Shown here: one piece after another, positions 36,168 to 45,074 of the stretch
Layout of the letters: each line of letters starts with the position of its first letter
Position numbering within the stretch: position 1 is the first letter of the stretch
NCBI RefSeq assembly: GCF_000214725.1
Contig: NC_015574.1
Span: forward strand, 372,001 to 436,000
Length of the DNA stretch: 64,000 bases
Origin: Methanobacterium paludis
GTDB taxonomy: Archaea > Methanobacteriota > Methanobacteria > Methanobacteriales > Methanobacteriaceae
Direction: 5' to 3'
The notes under the pieces: model-generated
Seen by the model: the letters and a program-made list of their open reading frames with translations, nothing else
Database searches by the model: none
What the model was told of the DNA's origin: nothing
Translations under genes and position numbers: made by a program

Positions 36168-36371
36168 TCCAAATATGTTTAGTTATCAAATCCAAATAGG
36201 TTAATCAAATATTCAACAGTATAGATTTATTCAATGAATTTACTAAATATGGTTTTCAAAATTGAATATTCAAAATTGAATATAGGAATATGTTCAATCT
36301 AAATATTTTAACAAGATTCTCAAAAATTTTCTCTTAAATCTTTATTTTCCTTACTTTCTTTTTATTTTTCC

Positions 36372-36935
36372 TTAATTTATTTTTTTTATTAGATTTGCAA
36401 CGTTCTCTCCAAATCTTTTGATAGTTCTGATTCCTTCTTCATCTTCAATGGCTTCTCCCCTTTCAAGTCCGAAAACCATGTTCCAATAAGTTGAGCCGGG
36501 AACTATCATATCGTTTATGAGATAGAACATCAGGAGCTCCTGTATTGTGCTTGTCTGGCCTCCACGGCGTGCAACTGCTATAGGGCCACCCACTTTCCAT
36601 GAAAGGAAGTTGTCTGTGCTCATTGAAACGTAACCTATCCTCTGTAGTGCTGCCATGAGGTCTCCACGTGCTGTTCCGAAGTAGACTGGAGTACCCACTA
36701 TAAAACCCTTTGATTCTCTTAGTTTGTCAATAATATCGTTTAATCCATCATCGATGTTGCACTTTTGGATTTTAGCACATTTCCCACACGCAGTGCATGA
36801 TTCGATTTTTTTACCCCTTAAATAAACGGTTTCAGTTTCCAGACCATTATCTTCTATTACTCTGGCACATTCAGAGAGTACCTGGGCAGTGTTGCCCTTT
36901 CTGGGACTTGCACATATTAAAAGAACTTTTTCCAT
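36372..36935 (-). CDS. Iron-sulfur flavoprotein (NADPH-dependent FMN reductase family)
   Basis: Flavodoxin-like and about 187 residues long, it starts MEKVLLICASPRKGNTAQVL (FMN phosphate loop). The compact cluster motif CTACGKCAKIQKC (CX2CX2CX5C, about 47-59) marks the Isf family that holds a [4Fe-4S] cluster and FMN. It then has GFIVGTPVYFGTARGDLMAAL. Isf proteins transfer electrons and may reduce oxygen or peroxide in methanogens. ATG 36935 is set by GGAGGGA about 6 bases upstream; the frame extends to 36962 without that site. Confidence 0.9.
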   Translation of the reverse strand: MEKVLLICASPRKGNTAQVLSECARVIEDNGLETETVYLRGKKIESCTACGKCAKIQKCNIDDGLNDIIDKLRESKGFIVGTPVYFGTARGDLMAALQRIGYVSMSTDNFLSWKVGGPIAVARRGGQTSTIQELLMFYLINDMIVPGSTYWNMVFGLERGEAIEDEEGIRTIKRFGENVANLIKKIN

Positions 36936-37067
36936 CCTGTTCCCTCCAGATAAAATTTTCATTAACTTCTTTGAAATTATTTTATTTTATTTGTGAACTA
37001 TTGTATTTTTAATCATTGGTTGATCCGAGGTTTTGTAGCTGATTCATTTCGATTCATGCATGATTGG

Positions 37068-37127
37068 ATGTAAATTACATCTATGTATAATGAAGTTTAA
37101 TAGTAAAGTTTATATTACATAATGTAA
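37068..37127 (+). promoter_or_regulatory. Palindromic operator candidates and TATA box upstream of DUF2178/XRE operon
   Basis: TTACAT-A-ATGTAA (37115-37127) is a perfect inverted repeat. ATGTAA-A-TTACAT (37068-37080) is a second. The same TTACAT (37075-37080) also pairs with ATGTAT (37083-37088). The first one overlaps a TATA-like TTTATATTA (37109-37117). This is the arrangement expected if the XRE regulator encoded downstream represses its own operon. Confidence 0.6.
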
Positions 37128-37149
37128 AGTATTAGTTACGTGGGTTTTT

Positions 37150-37242
37150 ATGGATCTGAAAAAATCTGGGAATTCTGAAAATATCCTGCGGTTCATTATC
37201 CGAAAAATACTAAAAACGGTTGGAGGTAGTATTATTGAATAA
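37150..37242 (+). CDS. Possible small ORF upstream of DUF2178 (30 aa)
   Basis: ATG 37150 lies about 11 bases after the transcription start expected from the TATA at 37109-37117. It opens a 30-residue amphipathic frame (MDLKKSGNSENILRFIIRKI and ten more). Its stop overlaps the TTG start of the next gene (37235), so it might be a translated leader that couples to it. Confidence 0.35.
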   Translation: MDLKKSGNSENILRFIIRKILKTVGGSIIE

Positions 37243-37615
37243 AAAAACTTATCAAAACCTTAGATTGTTCATCATAGTTCTTGTGGCTGCATTCGTTGCA
37301 ACAGCAGTTATAATGGGGAACCTGCTTCTTGCATTCATAACGTTACTTTTAGGAACCCTTGCATCATATTTTATTAAAAAAAATGTTTATGAGATAACTG
37401 AAGATGAAAGAACGGCACTGGTCGCTAATAACGCTTCCAGGATGGCTATGGTTTTATTTTTAACTGTAATCACAGTTTTAGGGGTTGGACTACTGACGCT
37501 CAAGAGCACTTTTCCTGAATTTACCCAGGCTGGTTTCACATTAACGGATTCTGCATGTTTATTGCTCCTGTTATACAGTGGATTCTACTTGTACTACAAT
37601 AAAAAACATGGATGA
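37235..37615 (+). CDS. DUF2178 membrane protein
   Basis: This 126-residue protein has two N-terminal helices (about 8-45), the DUF2178 charged segment NVYEITEDERTALVANNASRMAM (about 50-72), and two further helices. DUF2178 genes very often precede an XRE regulator of the kind found here. I chose TTG 37235 because GGAGG (37221-37225) lies 9 bases upstream; a TTG at 37220 overlaps that site. The role is unknown; it probably acts as a membrane sensor or partner of the regulator. The regulator gene starts 5 bases after its stop. Confidence 0.8.
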   Translation: MNKKTYQNLRLFIIVLVAAFVATAVIMGNLLLAFITLLLGTLASYFIKKNVYEITEDERTALVANNASRMAMVLFLTVITVLGVGLLTLKSTFPEFTQAGFTLTDSACLLLLLYSGFYLYYNKKHG

Positions 37616-37619
37616 TGTC

Positions 37620-37820
37620 ATGAAGAACAAGCTGAAGGTCTACAGGGCCATGAACGATATTACCCAGGAAAAACTTGCAAAAGAGCTTGGAGTAACCAGA
37701 CAGACAATAATAGCAATAGAAAAGGATAAATATGATCCTTCATTAAGTTTGGCATTCAAAATAGCGAAATTATTCCAGGTTAAAATAGAAGACATTTTCT
37801 TATATGAAGAAAAGGAATAA
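37620..37820 (+). CDS. XRE-family HTH transcriptional regulator
   Basis: This 66-residue Cro/CI-type regulator reads MKNKLKVYRAMNDITQEKLAKELG followed by VTRQTIIAIEKDKYDPSLSLA (helix-turn-helix, about 14-38), then KIAKLFQVKIEDIF. It is like the small YozG/YvaO regulators paired with DUF2178 genes. ATG 37620 is fixed by its position right after the DUF2178 stop. It probably controls this operon through the palindromes at 37068-37127 and may act on the CPBP gene downstream. Confidence 0.9.
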   Translation: MKNKLKVYRAMNDITQEKLAKELGVTRQTIIAIEKDKYDPSLSLAFKIAKLFQVKIEDIFLYEEKE

Positions 37821-37838
37821 AACGATTTCATGTTATTA

Positions 37839-37886
37839 TTTTTGAGTATTGAAGTTTTTGAGTATTGAAGTTTTTGAGTATTGAAG
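37839..37886 (+). repeat. Three perfect 16-base tandem repeats
   Basis: TTTTTGAGTATTGAAG occurs three times in a row (37839-37854, 37855-37870, 37871-37886). It lies in the gap between the XRE gene and the CPBP protease gene, 88 bases before the latter's start. Perfect identity suggests a recent expansion; it may also bind a regulator. Confidence 0.85.
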
Positions 37887-37973
37887 TTGGACTCAAAAAA
37901 AAGCATGGAATGATGATAAACTGTTGAAATCGTTTAATATTAAAATTGTTTAATAAATTTGGAGTGAAATCAT

Positions 37974-38660
37974 ATGCAGCTTTTTAAATCCATTGAGACC
38001 AGAAAAAACTTTTTAAAACTCATATTGAAAATAATGGTGGGCCTTGTCATTATACAAATCTTAAGAGCTGCTATAATGGGAACCTTGTGGTTTGTAGTTC
38101 CTCATCCTGTGAATGATCTTACCATATTCCAACTTTTCAATGGTTTGAGTTTTATTCTGGTTGGATTAATCCTAATTTTTTATTTCAAACCTTCCCTCAA
38201 GGAACTAGGACTTAATCTGAATGATTTAGAACGTAAAACAAGGATAATATATCTTCTGGGAGTACTTTTCCTGGTATTTATGGCTGTAACCCCATACTTC
38301 TTGGGCTGGGAGATCAGTATACTGATAATAGGAATGATATCTGGTCTTGTAATTCCTGCATTTGAAGAATTACTTTTCAGGGGCTACATCTGGAATCAAA
38401 TCCAGGAATCAAAGGATATGGTTAATTCTGGAGTGTTAACATGGATAACTGTAACCCTACTTTTCAGCATCTGGCATCTAGGTTATATTGATGTCTTTCT
38501 CATCCATCCAATGGGTCCCGGCAACATTCCAATGCTTTTGATATCCAAAATGGGAATAGGATTGATATTAGGACTTATTGTAGGATTTTTACGTCTTAAA
38601 ACAGGAAAAGTGTATGCATCATTTATTTTCCATGGATTCTGGAATGTGTTTGCACCTTAA
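37974..38660 (+). CDS. CPBP-family intramembrane metalloprotease
   Basis: This 228-residue membrane protein has about seven helices and the Abi/CPBP motifs: EELLFRGYIW (EExxxR, about 124-133), SIWHLGYID (Fx-x-x-H, about 164-172) and the last FHGFWNVF (about 219-226). Bacterial members process peptides or confer bacteriocin self-immunity; the eukaryotic Rce1 type cleaves prenylated CAAX proteins. Its substrate here is unknown. It follows the XRE regulator after 153 bases that contain the tandem repeats. Confidence 0.88.
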   Translation: MQLFKSIETRKNFLKLILKIMVGLVIIQILRAAIMGTLWFVVPHPVNDLTIFQLFNGLSFILVGLILIFYFKPSLKELGLNLNDLERKTRIIYLLGVLFLVFMAVTPYFLGWEISILIIGMISGLVIPAFEELLFRGYIWNQIQESKDMVNSGVLTWITVTLLFSIWHLGYIDVFLIHPMGPGNIPMLLISKMGIGLILGLIVGFLRLKTGKVYASFIFHGFWNVFAP

Positions 38661-38832
38661 ATTAAAATATAGTCCAGTGTAAAACACCATTAATTTGTTA
38701 GATCCGCTAGAAATGGAACTTATGAGTTTTACACTACTTTATGGATTTTTCAGAATCATAAATTTAGTAGTTATACTCTTGACTAGTTTCCCTTAAAATA
38801 GTAAAATTTAATAGAATAAGTGGGAATGATAT

Positions 38833-39537
38833 TTAAATAGATTTTTTGCTGGGGTTTTTGTTGCAAGGGCTTTCATCGGAGAGTTTTTCAGACCCCTTTT
38901 TAATATCTGCACCTAACTTCTCAAGCACAGCTTTAACATCCACTTTGGTGTTGATACAACCATCCCTAAGAAGTGGAACTCCTTGGCAGTGAAACTTTGA
39001 GAGCTTCATCATGGAAAGGTTCAGATCCTGGTAACAGGCAACACCTATAAATGCCTTGAAATTGTTTTTTGCAACGATGTTCTTTAAAAAGGTTGATCCT
39101 GGTATAATGTAAACACCGTAACCCATTTCTTCAGCTTTGCTCTTGAGAACACCTATAACACAGCGGTTGCAGTCCTGACAGACGAGTCCAGACTCCCCGA
39201 GTTTGGCCTCACAATCTTGATGTCTGAGGCAGTGTGGGAGGACAAGGATCTTCTCCTCTGGTTTGATCTTGTGGAATATTCTTTCATTCAATTTGTTCCT
39301 AACTTCTATACCGATCTGATCCACGATTTTGGCATCCACACCAACGATTTCAGAAAACCGTTTGAATAGGCCGTAAAAAATGTCTATGGTAAAAAGGAGC
39401 AGTCTTGGGAAGACTAATCGGTTTTCCTTAATTAGAAGTTTTCCAAGTACAAGGGTAATAGAGAGCAGAGCTAGTACTGAGATTCCAAGAATGAAAACTA
39501 ACTGCCCAAATATCTGGTAAAATTCAGAAAGTGCCAT
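38833..39537 (-). CDS. DUF116 membrane-anchored cysteine-rich protein
   Basis: This 234-residue protein has an N-terminal membrane region (two helices, about 5-65) and a cytoplasmic DUF116 domain with cysteine clusters: LPHCLRHQDCEAKLGESGLVCQDCNRC (about 101-127), GVACYQDL and the RDGCINTKVDVKAVLEKLGA end. The cysteines suggest an iron-sulfur or zinc site. DUF116 proteins are widespread in methanogens and sometimes lie near lipoate or methyltransferase genes; their function is not known. No partner is adjacent here. Confidence 0.87.
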   Translation of the reverse strand: MALSEFYQIFGQLVFILGISVLALLSITLVLGKLLIKENRLVFPRLLLFTIDIFYGLFKRFSEIVGVDAKIVDQIGIEVRNKLNERIFHKIKPEEKILVLPHCLRHQDCEAKLGESGLVCQDCNRCVIGVLKSKAEEMGYGVYIIPGSTFLKNIVAKNNFKAFIGVACYQDLNLSMMKLSKFHCQGVPLLRDGCINTKVDVKAVLEKLGADIKKGSEKLSDESPCNKNPSKKSI

Positions 39538-39838
39538 AAGATCATCTAGTGTTTTCTTTATGTTAAATTGATTTATTTTAATGATTAATTTATGAACTTA
39601 GATTGTATAGTGGATTCATTATATATCAATTTTGATATCCTTAAATCTTGTTTTTTAAAAAAGATTTTATCCAATTGGCTGAAATTTATTAAATCCTTAT
39701 TAAATCTCTAAAATAACGTTAAAATCTTTAATTACTTAAATTTATTAATTATCATGTAAAATCTCTCAGTAAAATCTCTTAGTAAATTTTTAAGGATTAA
39801 AATCTAGTTTAATTGAAAATCTTAATAAATTAGTGGCT
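39538..39838. other. Non-coding AT-rich region
   Basis: These 301 AT-rich bases contain several AAATCTCT(T/C)AGTAAA-like repeats around 39760-39790. No gene, RNA structure or clear promoter was found. Confidence 0.4.
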
Positions 39839-40315
39839 CTAGATTTTTTCAACTTTGAAATTTTTTAAAGATCCTTCAATTTCAACTCCACATTCTACGG
39901 CGTTTATTTCAATTCCTGAAAGGTCTTCACATGCACATAAAATGTCCTGCTCTGGATGGGTGCCTGCCTGTATTCTGCAGTCAAGGCGTACATGATCTCC
40001 ACAGGCAACAACTAGTGGGAGTCTTTTTGATGTGGGATGGTCCTTTGGAAGAACAACTATTGGTGAACCAAACTCGCGTAAAAGATACAACATGGATTTA
40101 ATTCCTGTTTCGGCCTTTTCACTAACTTCAAATGAGGAAACGGCTATCAAATCTTCTGATTCAAGGAACATCACGATTTCTTCTTTTTCAGGGGTTCCTA
40201 TGAATATTTGCATATCCTTAGCTGCCTTAGTTACCCCTAACTCCCCAGAACTTCCAATTAAAAAAAGAATTTCATCAGGATCTAATCTGATTCTTCTACG
40301 TTCTCTGACTGACAT
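39839..40315 (-). CDS. Uncharacterised methanogen protein
   Basis: This 158-residue soluble protein begins MSVRERRRIRLDPDEILFLIG and has a mixed alpha/beta pattern with cysteines (VACGDHVRLDCRIQ, DILCACEDLSG, NAVECGVE) that could bind metal. No family is recognised. Its start overlaps the 3' end of a small zinc-ribbon gene by 34 bases in another frame, so the two are probably translated together. Confidence 0.65.
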   Translation of the reverse strand: MSVRERRRIRLDPDEILFLIGSSGELGVTKAAKDMQIFIGTPEKEEIVMFLESEDLIAVSSFEVSEKAETGIKSMLYLLREFGSPIVVLPKDHPTSKRLPLVVACGDHVRLDCRIQAGTHPEQDILCACEDLSGIEINAVECGVEIEGSLKNFKVEKI

Positions 40316-40437
40316 GAGGGGCAAACTACTCTTTTTCCAATCCCTTTAAACGTGTTTCCACAATCTAAGCATTTGTATCTTTTTGTTTTCAGTTTCTTCA
40401 TTTTAATGTCAGCCATTGGCCCGCCAACTGTACACAT
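40282..40437 (-). CDS. Small zinc-ribbon protein
   Basis: A 51-residue protein, too short for a standard cutoff, is encoded at 40437-40282: MCTVGGPMADIKMKKLKTKR, then YKCLDCGNTFKGIGKRVVCPSCQSENVEESD. Two CxxC pairs 15-16 residues apart form a zinc ribbon. GGTGAT about 4 bases upstream of ATG 40437 supports the start; an internal ATG at 40416 is also possible. Its end overlaps the next gene by 34 bases, giving an operon of two. Confidence 0.75.
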   Translation of the reverse strand: MCTVGGPMADIKMKKLKTKRYKCLDCGNTFKGIGKRVVCPSCQSENVEESD

Positions 40438-40679
40438 AGTATCACCAGTTATCTTATGTTCATGATCTTATTTAGTTTTTGTGTTAATTTTTGGGGATTA
40501 ATTTCTTTTTAAAAAATCATACTTAGGTTTTAAAGATAATTGGGTTTTAAAAAGTTTTTAAAAATCCAATTTCACCCAACTACAACATATTTATCCCATT
40601 AAATTCCATATTATATCAAGATTTGATTATCCATAATATAAACTAAAGATAAGAATATCTTTATTAAATGGTGAGACTA

Positions 40680-42863
40680 TTGAAAAACCTTATTTTTCCA
40701 TTTTCAGCAATTGTTGGCCAGAATAATGTTAAAAAAGCCCTTATACTCAATGCGATAAACCCGAGCATTGGTGGAGTCCTGATAAAAGGTGACAAAGGAA
40801 CGGGTAAAACAACTGCTGTGCGGGCGCTGGCAGATCTTCTACCTCCATTGAAAGTTGTAAAAGGATGTTCATTCAACTGTGACCCTGATAATCCAGATTT
40901 ATTCTGTGACTCATGTAAATCTGGCGATTTTGAGGTTGAAGAGAAGAGTATGAGGGTGGTTGAACTTCCCCTTGGATCAACAGAAGACCGTGTGGTTGGA
41001 TCTATAAACATTGAAAAAGCCTTAAAAGAAGGATCAAAAGCATTAGAACCAGGTATTCTTGCTGATGCAAACCGTAATATACTCTATGTTGATGAGATAA
41101 ACCTCCTGGACGATAACTTGGTTGACGTTCTTTTGGACGCTGCTGCCTATGGTGTGAACATAGTTGAAAGGGAAGGAATATCATTATCTCATCCATCAAA
41201 TTTTATTTTGGTGGGTACAATGAACCCTGCTGAAGGAGAGCTCAGACCACAGCTTTCAGACAGAATAGGTCTCCACATCTCGGTACACAGTATCATGGAT
41301 ATGGAAAAACGTGTCGAAATAATGGAAAGGCGGGAAGAATTTGAAAACAATCCAACAGTATTCAGGGATAAATTTAAAGATAAACAGGATGAAATACTCG
41401 ATAGCATAATTCAGGCAAGGAAAATTCTCCAGGATGTGAAGATATCCCGGGATATGATGAAGGTTATAGCCCATGTATGTATGGATATGGGTGTAGATGG
41501 TCACAGGGCAGATATTGCTATGCTTAAAACGGCTAAAACCATTGCAGCATACCAGAACATGGTAGAAGTTAACCCAGATCATGTTGAGGAAGCAGCATTA
41601 CTGGTTCTGGGTGAAAGATTCTATAAATCATCTAAGGGTCCGGATAAACTTAAAGAGAAGGTTCAAAAAGCTTTATCTGATATTTCAGAGGATGAAAAAG
41701 AGGAAAAAAAAGAGCAAGGAGACCAAGGGCCTGAAGGGGATAAAGATCAACAAGAAGATGAAAAAAGGGATGGAGATAAGGGACCTGAAGGGGATAAAGA
41801 GCAACAAGATGAAAAACAGGGAGACAAAGGACCTGAAGGGGATAAAGATCAACAGGATGAAAAGGGGGATGGAGATAAAGAAGGACAGGAAGATAAAGAA
41901 CAACAACATAATAAGGGAGAACACGGGGAGGAAGAACAGCAGGGAACTAACCGGGAGCTGGGGATTAAAGAAGGGCATGAAAGTCAATCTGAGGGTAAAA
42001 AAAAGGGAATGAAACTTAAATCTCTTGAAAAAAAGGAAGAACCCATTGAATCTGATGAAGTAGAAATTGATATAAAAAAACTTCTTAAGATGAAGGGAAA
42101 GAAGAAGAAAAGACTCTACGGAAAACGGGTTGATTCAAAAACTCTGAAAGGTAAGTACATAAAAAGCAAACTTCCAAAGGATGTATCCGGGGATATTGCA
42201 ATAGATGCAACACTTAGGGCTGCTGCTGCAAGATCTGAAGGTAGTATGAATGTTGAAAGCCAGGATTTACGTCATAAGGTTAGAAAACACGGTGCAAGAG
42301 CATCAATAGTACTTGTGGTAGATATAAGTGGTTCAATGTTCACGCAGAGGAAAGCCAACAGGCTTAAAGGCATATTAAATGGAGTAATAGAAGATGCAAA
42401 CCGTCACAATGATAAAATAAGTGTTGTGGGTTTTAAAGGTGAGGAAGCAGAGATTATAATTCCAACAACCCGCAGGGCGGCATCATTTAAGGAGCAAGTG
42501 GACAACATAACAGTTGGAGGCACCACGCCCCTGGCATCGGGCCTTAAAAAAGGGTATGAACTTCTTAAAAAAGAGAAGATACGAGATGAGTACGTTCCAA
42601 TAATGTTTGTGCTTACCGATGGCATGCCCAATGTTGCAATAAAAGAAGGGCCCATCAAGGATGCTATGAAAATAGCAGAGGAACTTAAAGATAAAGAGAT
42701 ACACACAATTGTTGTGAACTTGGAGAAGTCTTTTAAGTACGGTCGTGACACGAACATGGAACTTGCACTTGCATCTGGCGGCCGCTACTATGACCTGGAG
42801 AAACTTAAAAATCCAGAGGTTGCAGTTTCTAGGATACTGGACTATGAAAGAGAGGATCTCTAA
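40680..42863 (+). CDS. Magnesium/cobalt chelatase-type AAA+ ATPase fused to a VWA domain (ChlI-ChlD)
   Basis: The protein has about 727 residues. The N-terminal AAA+ half has the P-loop GDKGTGKTT (about 37-45), NILYVDEINLLDDNLVD (Walker B) and the ChlI-type helix insert. It joins a C-terminal von Willebrand A domain with the MIDAS motif DISGSM at about 548. A 100-residue charged linker lies between them (about 345-450), with repeated GDKGPEGDK and DQQDEK units. Such ATPases drive metal insertion by the CobN/ChlH-type chelatase, for example cobalt for corrinoids in methanogens. No CobN is in view. TTG 40680 follows GGTGA by 5 bases; the ATG at 40668 has no ribosome binding site. Confidence 0.9.
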   Translation: MKNLIFPFSAIVGQNNVKKALILNAINPSIGGVLIKGDKGTGKTTAVRALADLLPPLKVVKGCSFNCDPDNPDLFCDSCKSGDFEVEEKSMRVVELPLGSTEDRVVGSINIEKALKEGSKALEPGILADANRNILYVDEINLLDDNLVDVLLDAAAYGVNIVEREGISLSHPSNFILVGTMNPAEGELRPQLSDRIGLHISVHSIMDMEKRVEIMERREEFENNPTVFRDKFKDKQDEILDSIIQARKILQDVKISRDMMKVIAHVCMDMGVDGHRADIAMLKTAKTIAAYQNMVEVNPDHVEEAALLVLGERFYKSSKGPDKLKEKVQKALSDISEDEKEEKKEQGDQGPEGDKDQQEDEKRDGDKGPEGDKEQQDEKQGDKGPEGDKDQQDEKGDGDKEGQEDKEQQHNKGEHGEEEQQGTNRELGIKEGHESQSEGKKKGMKLKSLEKKEEPIESDEVEIDIKKLLKMKGKKKKRLYGKRVDSKTLKGKYIKSKLPKDVSGDIAIDATLRAAAARSEGSMNVESQDLRHKVRKHGARASIVLVVDISGSMFTQRKANRLKGILNGVIEDANRHNDKISVVGFKGEEAEIIIPTTRRAASFKEQVDNITVGGTTPLASGLKKGYELLKKEKIRDEYVPIMFVLTDGMPNVAIKEGPIKDAMKIAEELKDKEIHTIVVNLEKSFKYGRDTNMELALASGGRYYDLEKLKNPEVAVSRILDYEREDL

Positions 42864-43181
42864 AACTTTCATAAAGATTATTCAAAACAGATAATTAGGA
42901 TATAACCATCAAAACAGATAATATTCTTTTTTAAAGTTTCCAATTTTTTAAGTTGTTATGGTTAAATTTAATAGTTAGTTCCTTAAAAATATAGAAATCT
43001 GCATCATCAATTTTTTATATATCATTAATTTGTTATAGAAATTTTAATAAACTTAATTCAATTTTTAAATGGATTGATGTACGTATCTAATCTGGATGAA
43101 TACAGTTAAACTCAATAAAAATACATTTAAACTTTATTTAGATAACTAAATTAAATCATTTTTACTGATTGAAATCGTTCA
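42864..43181. other. Non-coding region
   Basis: These 318 AT-rich bases carry a TATA-like TTTTATATATC near 43013-43023. A repeated GATTGAAAT pair precedes the Tsr3 gene. Nothing else is visible. Confidence 0.4.
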
Positions 43182-43700
43182 ATGATTGAAATGAAAGTCG
43201 TAGTATACCATGCAGATGAGTGCGATCCTAGAAAATGCACAACCACAAGACTTAGTAATAAAGGTAAGGTTAAAGTAGTCAACAATCTAAACATGTTACC
43301 TAAGGGCGCATTAGTACTAGACCCATTTTCTGAGAAGTCAGTATCCCCGGAGGATAGGGAAATTGTTGATAAGAATGGTATTGCCGCCCTTGACTGTTCA
43401 TGGAAGAGAATAAAAAAATCTTCTCTGATGTTTAAGGGAAATAAACACCACAGGTTGCTCCCTTTTCTTGTTGCAGCCAATCCCACCAATTACGGTAAGC
43501 CCTGTAAACTTTCAACTGCAGAAGCTATTGCATCAACTTTTTATATAGTGGGACTTAAAGATAATGCTGTTGAAATCATGTCCCAATTCAAGTGGGGACC
43601 TCATTTTCTAGAGCTCAACAAAGAGCTTTTAGAGGCATATTCCAACGCTAAAACAAGCTTGGAAGTTGTAAAGATTCAAAATGAATTCATAGGAGGCTAA
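43182..43700 (+). CDS. tsr3: rRNA aminocarboxypropyltransferase Tsr3 (DUF367)
   Basis: This 172-residue protein has the Tsr3 start MKVVVYHADECDPRKCTTTRL, then ALDCSWKRIKKSS, NKHHRLLPFLVAANPTNYGKPCKLSTAEAIAS and FKWGPHFLELN. Tsr3 transfers the aminocarboxypropyl group of SAM to a small-subunit rRNA uridine. The start is either ATG 43182 or 43191; neither has a clear ribosome binding site. L40e follows after 2 bases, and GGGP synthase lies further on, an arrangement common in Euryarchaeota. Confidence 0.93.
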   Translation: MIEMKVVVYHADECDPRKCTTTRLSNKGKVKVVNNLNMLPKGALVLDPFSEKSVSPEDREIVDKNGIAALDCSWKRIKKSSLMFKGNKHHRLLPFLVAANPTNYGKPCKLSTAEAIASTFYIVGLKDNAVEIMSQFKWGPHFLELNKELLEAYSNAKTSLEVVKIQNEFIGG

Positions 43701-43702
43701 GA

Positions 43703-43849
43703 ATGGCTAGATTTGAAGAAGCAGAGAATAGAATATTCAAGGTAAAAATATGTCTTAAATGTAACGCAAGAAACCCTCCAAGCGCAAAGACATGCAGAAA
43801 ATGTGGTTACAAGGGTCTTAGAGTTAAGGCAAAAGAACCAAGAGGTTAA
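43703..43849 (+). CDS. rpl40e: Ribosomal protein L40e
   Basis: A 48-residue zinc-finger ribosomal protein starts at ATG 43703 with GGAGG at 43692-43696. The sequence runs MARFEEAENRIFKVKICLKC, then NARNPPSAKTCRKCGYKGLRVKAKEPRG. CLKC and CRKC bind zinc. It is a short gene easily missed. It is coupled to tsr3, whose stop is 2 bases upstream. Confidence 0.95.
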   Translation: MARFEEAENRIFKVKICLKCNARNPPSAKTCRKCGYKGLRVKAKEPRG

Positions 43850-44096
43850 ACTAACTGCATTAATTTAACTAAAAGGGGATTTATAACCCTTCCACGTTAA
43901 ATTAAATCCAGTTAATTAAAGATTATCCATTATTCATGGAACTATTATTAAGACTCCATGGAAATGTTTAATTTAGAAGATTTGATTGAAATAAATATTT
44001 TTATAATATCCAATTTAACGTAACATTAATGATTCAAACCTTTAATGATACGTTAACTTTTTTATTACTATGATCGTAATCATTTGAGTGATCTAT

Positions 44097-44834
44097 ATGA
44101 ATGTTGAAAATTACTTTAGAGAATCCTTAAAGGATCATAAGTTACACTTAACTCTTCTTGATCCTGAGGAACAAAGCCCAGATAAAGCTGTTAGTATGGC
44201 TAAAGAAGCTGTTGCTGGTGGAACTGATGGTATAATGCTTGGAGGATCAACAACAGAGTCCAGTGAGCTTGATGCAACTGCAAAAGCACTTAAAGAGAAT
44301 GTTGATGTGCCTGTTATTCTTTTTCCAGGTAATATCACTGGTGTTAGTAGGTATGCAGACGCTATATTTTTCATGAGTCTTTTGAATTCATCTAATCCTT
44401 ATTGGATAACAGGTGCACAGGCCCTTGGCGCTCCAACCATTAAAAAGATGGGTATTGAAACTATACCTATGGGATACCTTGTTGTTGAACCTGGTGGAAC
44501 TGTTGGATGGGTTGGAGATGCAAAACTCATACCTCGTGCTAAACCCGATCTTGCGGTGGCGTATTCCATTGCAGCAGAATTTATGGGAATGAAACTTTTG
44601 TATCTTGAAGCTGGATCTGGTGCTGGAGAACCTGTTCCAGGGGAGATGATCTCGAAGGTCAAAAAAACCACCGATATTATGGTCATAGTCGGCGGTGGAA
44701 TTCGAAGCGGCGAAGAAGCAGCTCAGGTAGCAAAAGCAGGTGCAGATATCATAGTAACGGGAACAGTAGTTGAAAACTGCTCCAACATAAGATCTAAGAT
44801 ATCTGAGATTGTTGAAGGTATTAAATCTGTTTAA
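44097..44834 (+). CDS. Geranylgeranylglyceryl phosphate synthase
   Basis: This 245-residue TIM-barrel enzyme makes the first ether bond of archaeal membrane lipids from glycerol-1-phosphate and geranylgeranyl diphosphate. It shows the group II GGGPS features LTLLDPEEQSPDKA, DGIMLGGSTTESSELD (about 42-57), LFPGNITGVSRYADAIFFMSLLNSSNPYW and GGGIRSGEEAAQVAKAGADIIVTGTVVE. ATG 44097 follows GAGTGAT; the in-frame GTG at 44088 would overlap it. It lies downstream of tsr3 and rpl40e. Confidence 0.94.
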   Translation: MNVENYFRESLKDHKLHLTLLDPEEQSPDKAVSMAKEAVAGGTDGIMLGGSTTESSELDATAKALKENVDVPVILFPGNITGVSRYADAIFFMSLLNSSNPYWITGAQALGAPTIKKMGIETIPMGYLVVEPGGTVGWVGDAKLIPRAKPDLAVAYSIAAEFMGMKLLYLEAGSGAGEPVPGEMISKVKKTTDIMVIVGGGIRSGEEAAQVAKAGADIIVTGTVVENCSNIRSKISEIVEGIKSV

Positions 44835-45074
44835 ATAAACTTTTTTTATGTATCTGATTTATCTTTTTGATTATTTTTTTTATTTTTGATTCTTCTTAAT
44901 TGTTTTTAAATTATTCTAGATTATTTTCCTTTTTTTAAATTTTATTGATTATTCTTTCCTTATTTATACTTTTTAAGTTTTTAGACACGATTGAATGTTA
45001 AATCTAAAAGTTCACTATTGTTATAATAAAAAATTATATTTAAGTGCACATAAACTATTACAGAGGTGAAATTC

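Noticed and set aside
41581..42012. 143-codon lysine-rich frame inside the chelatase gene
   Set aside because: It is an out-of-frame reading of the repetitive linker of the real gene.
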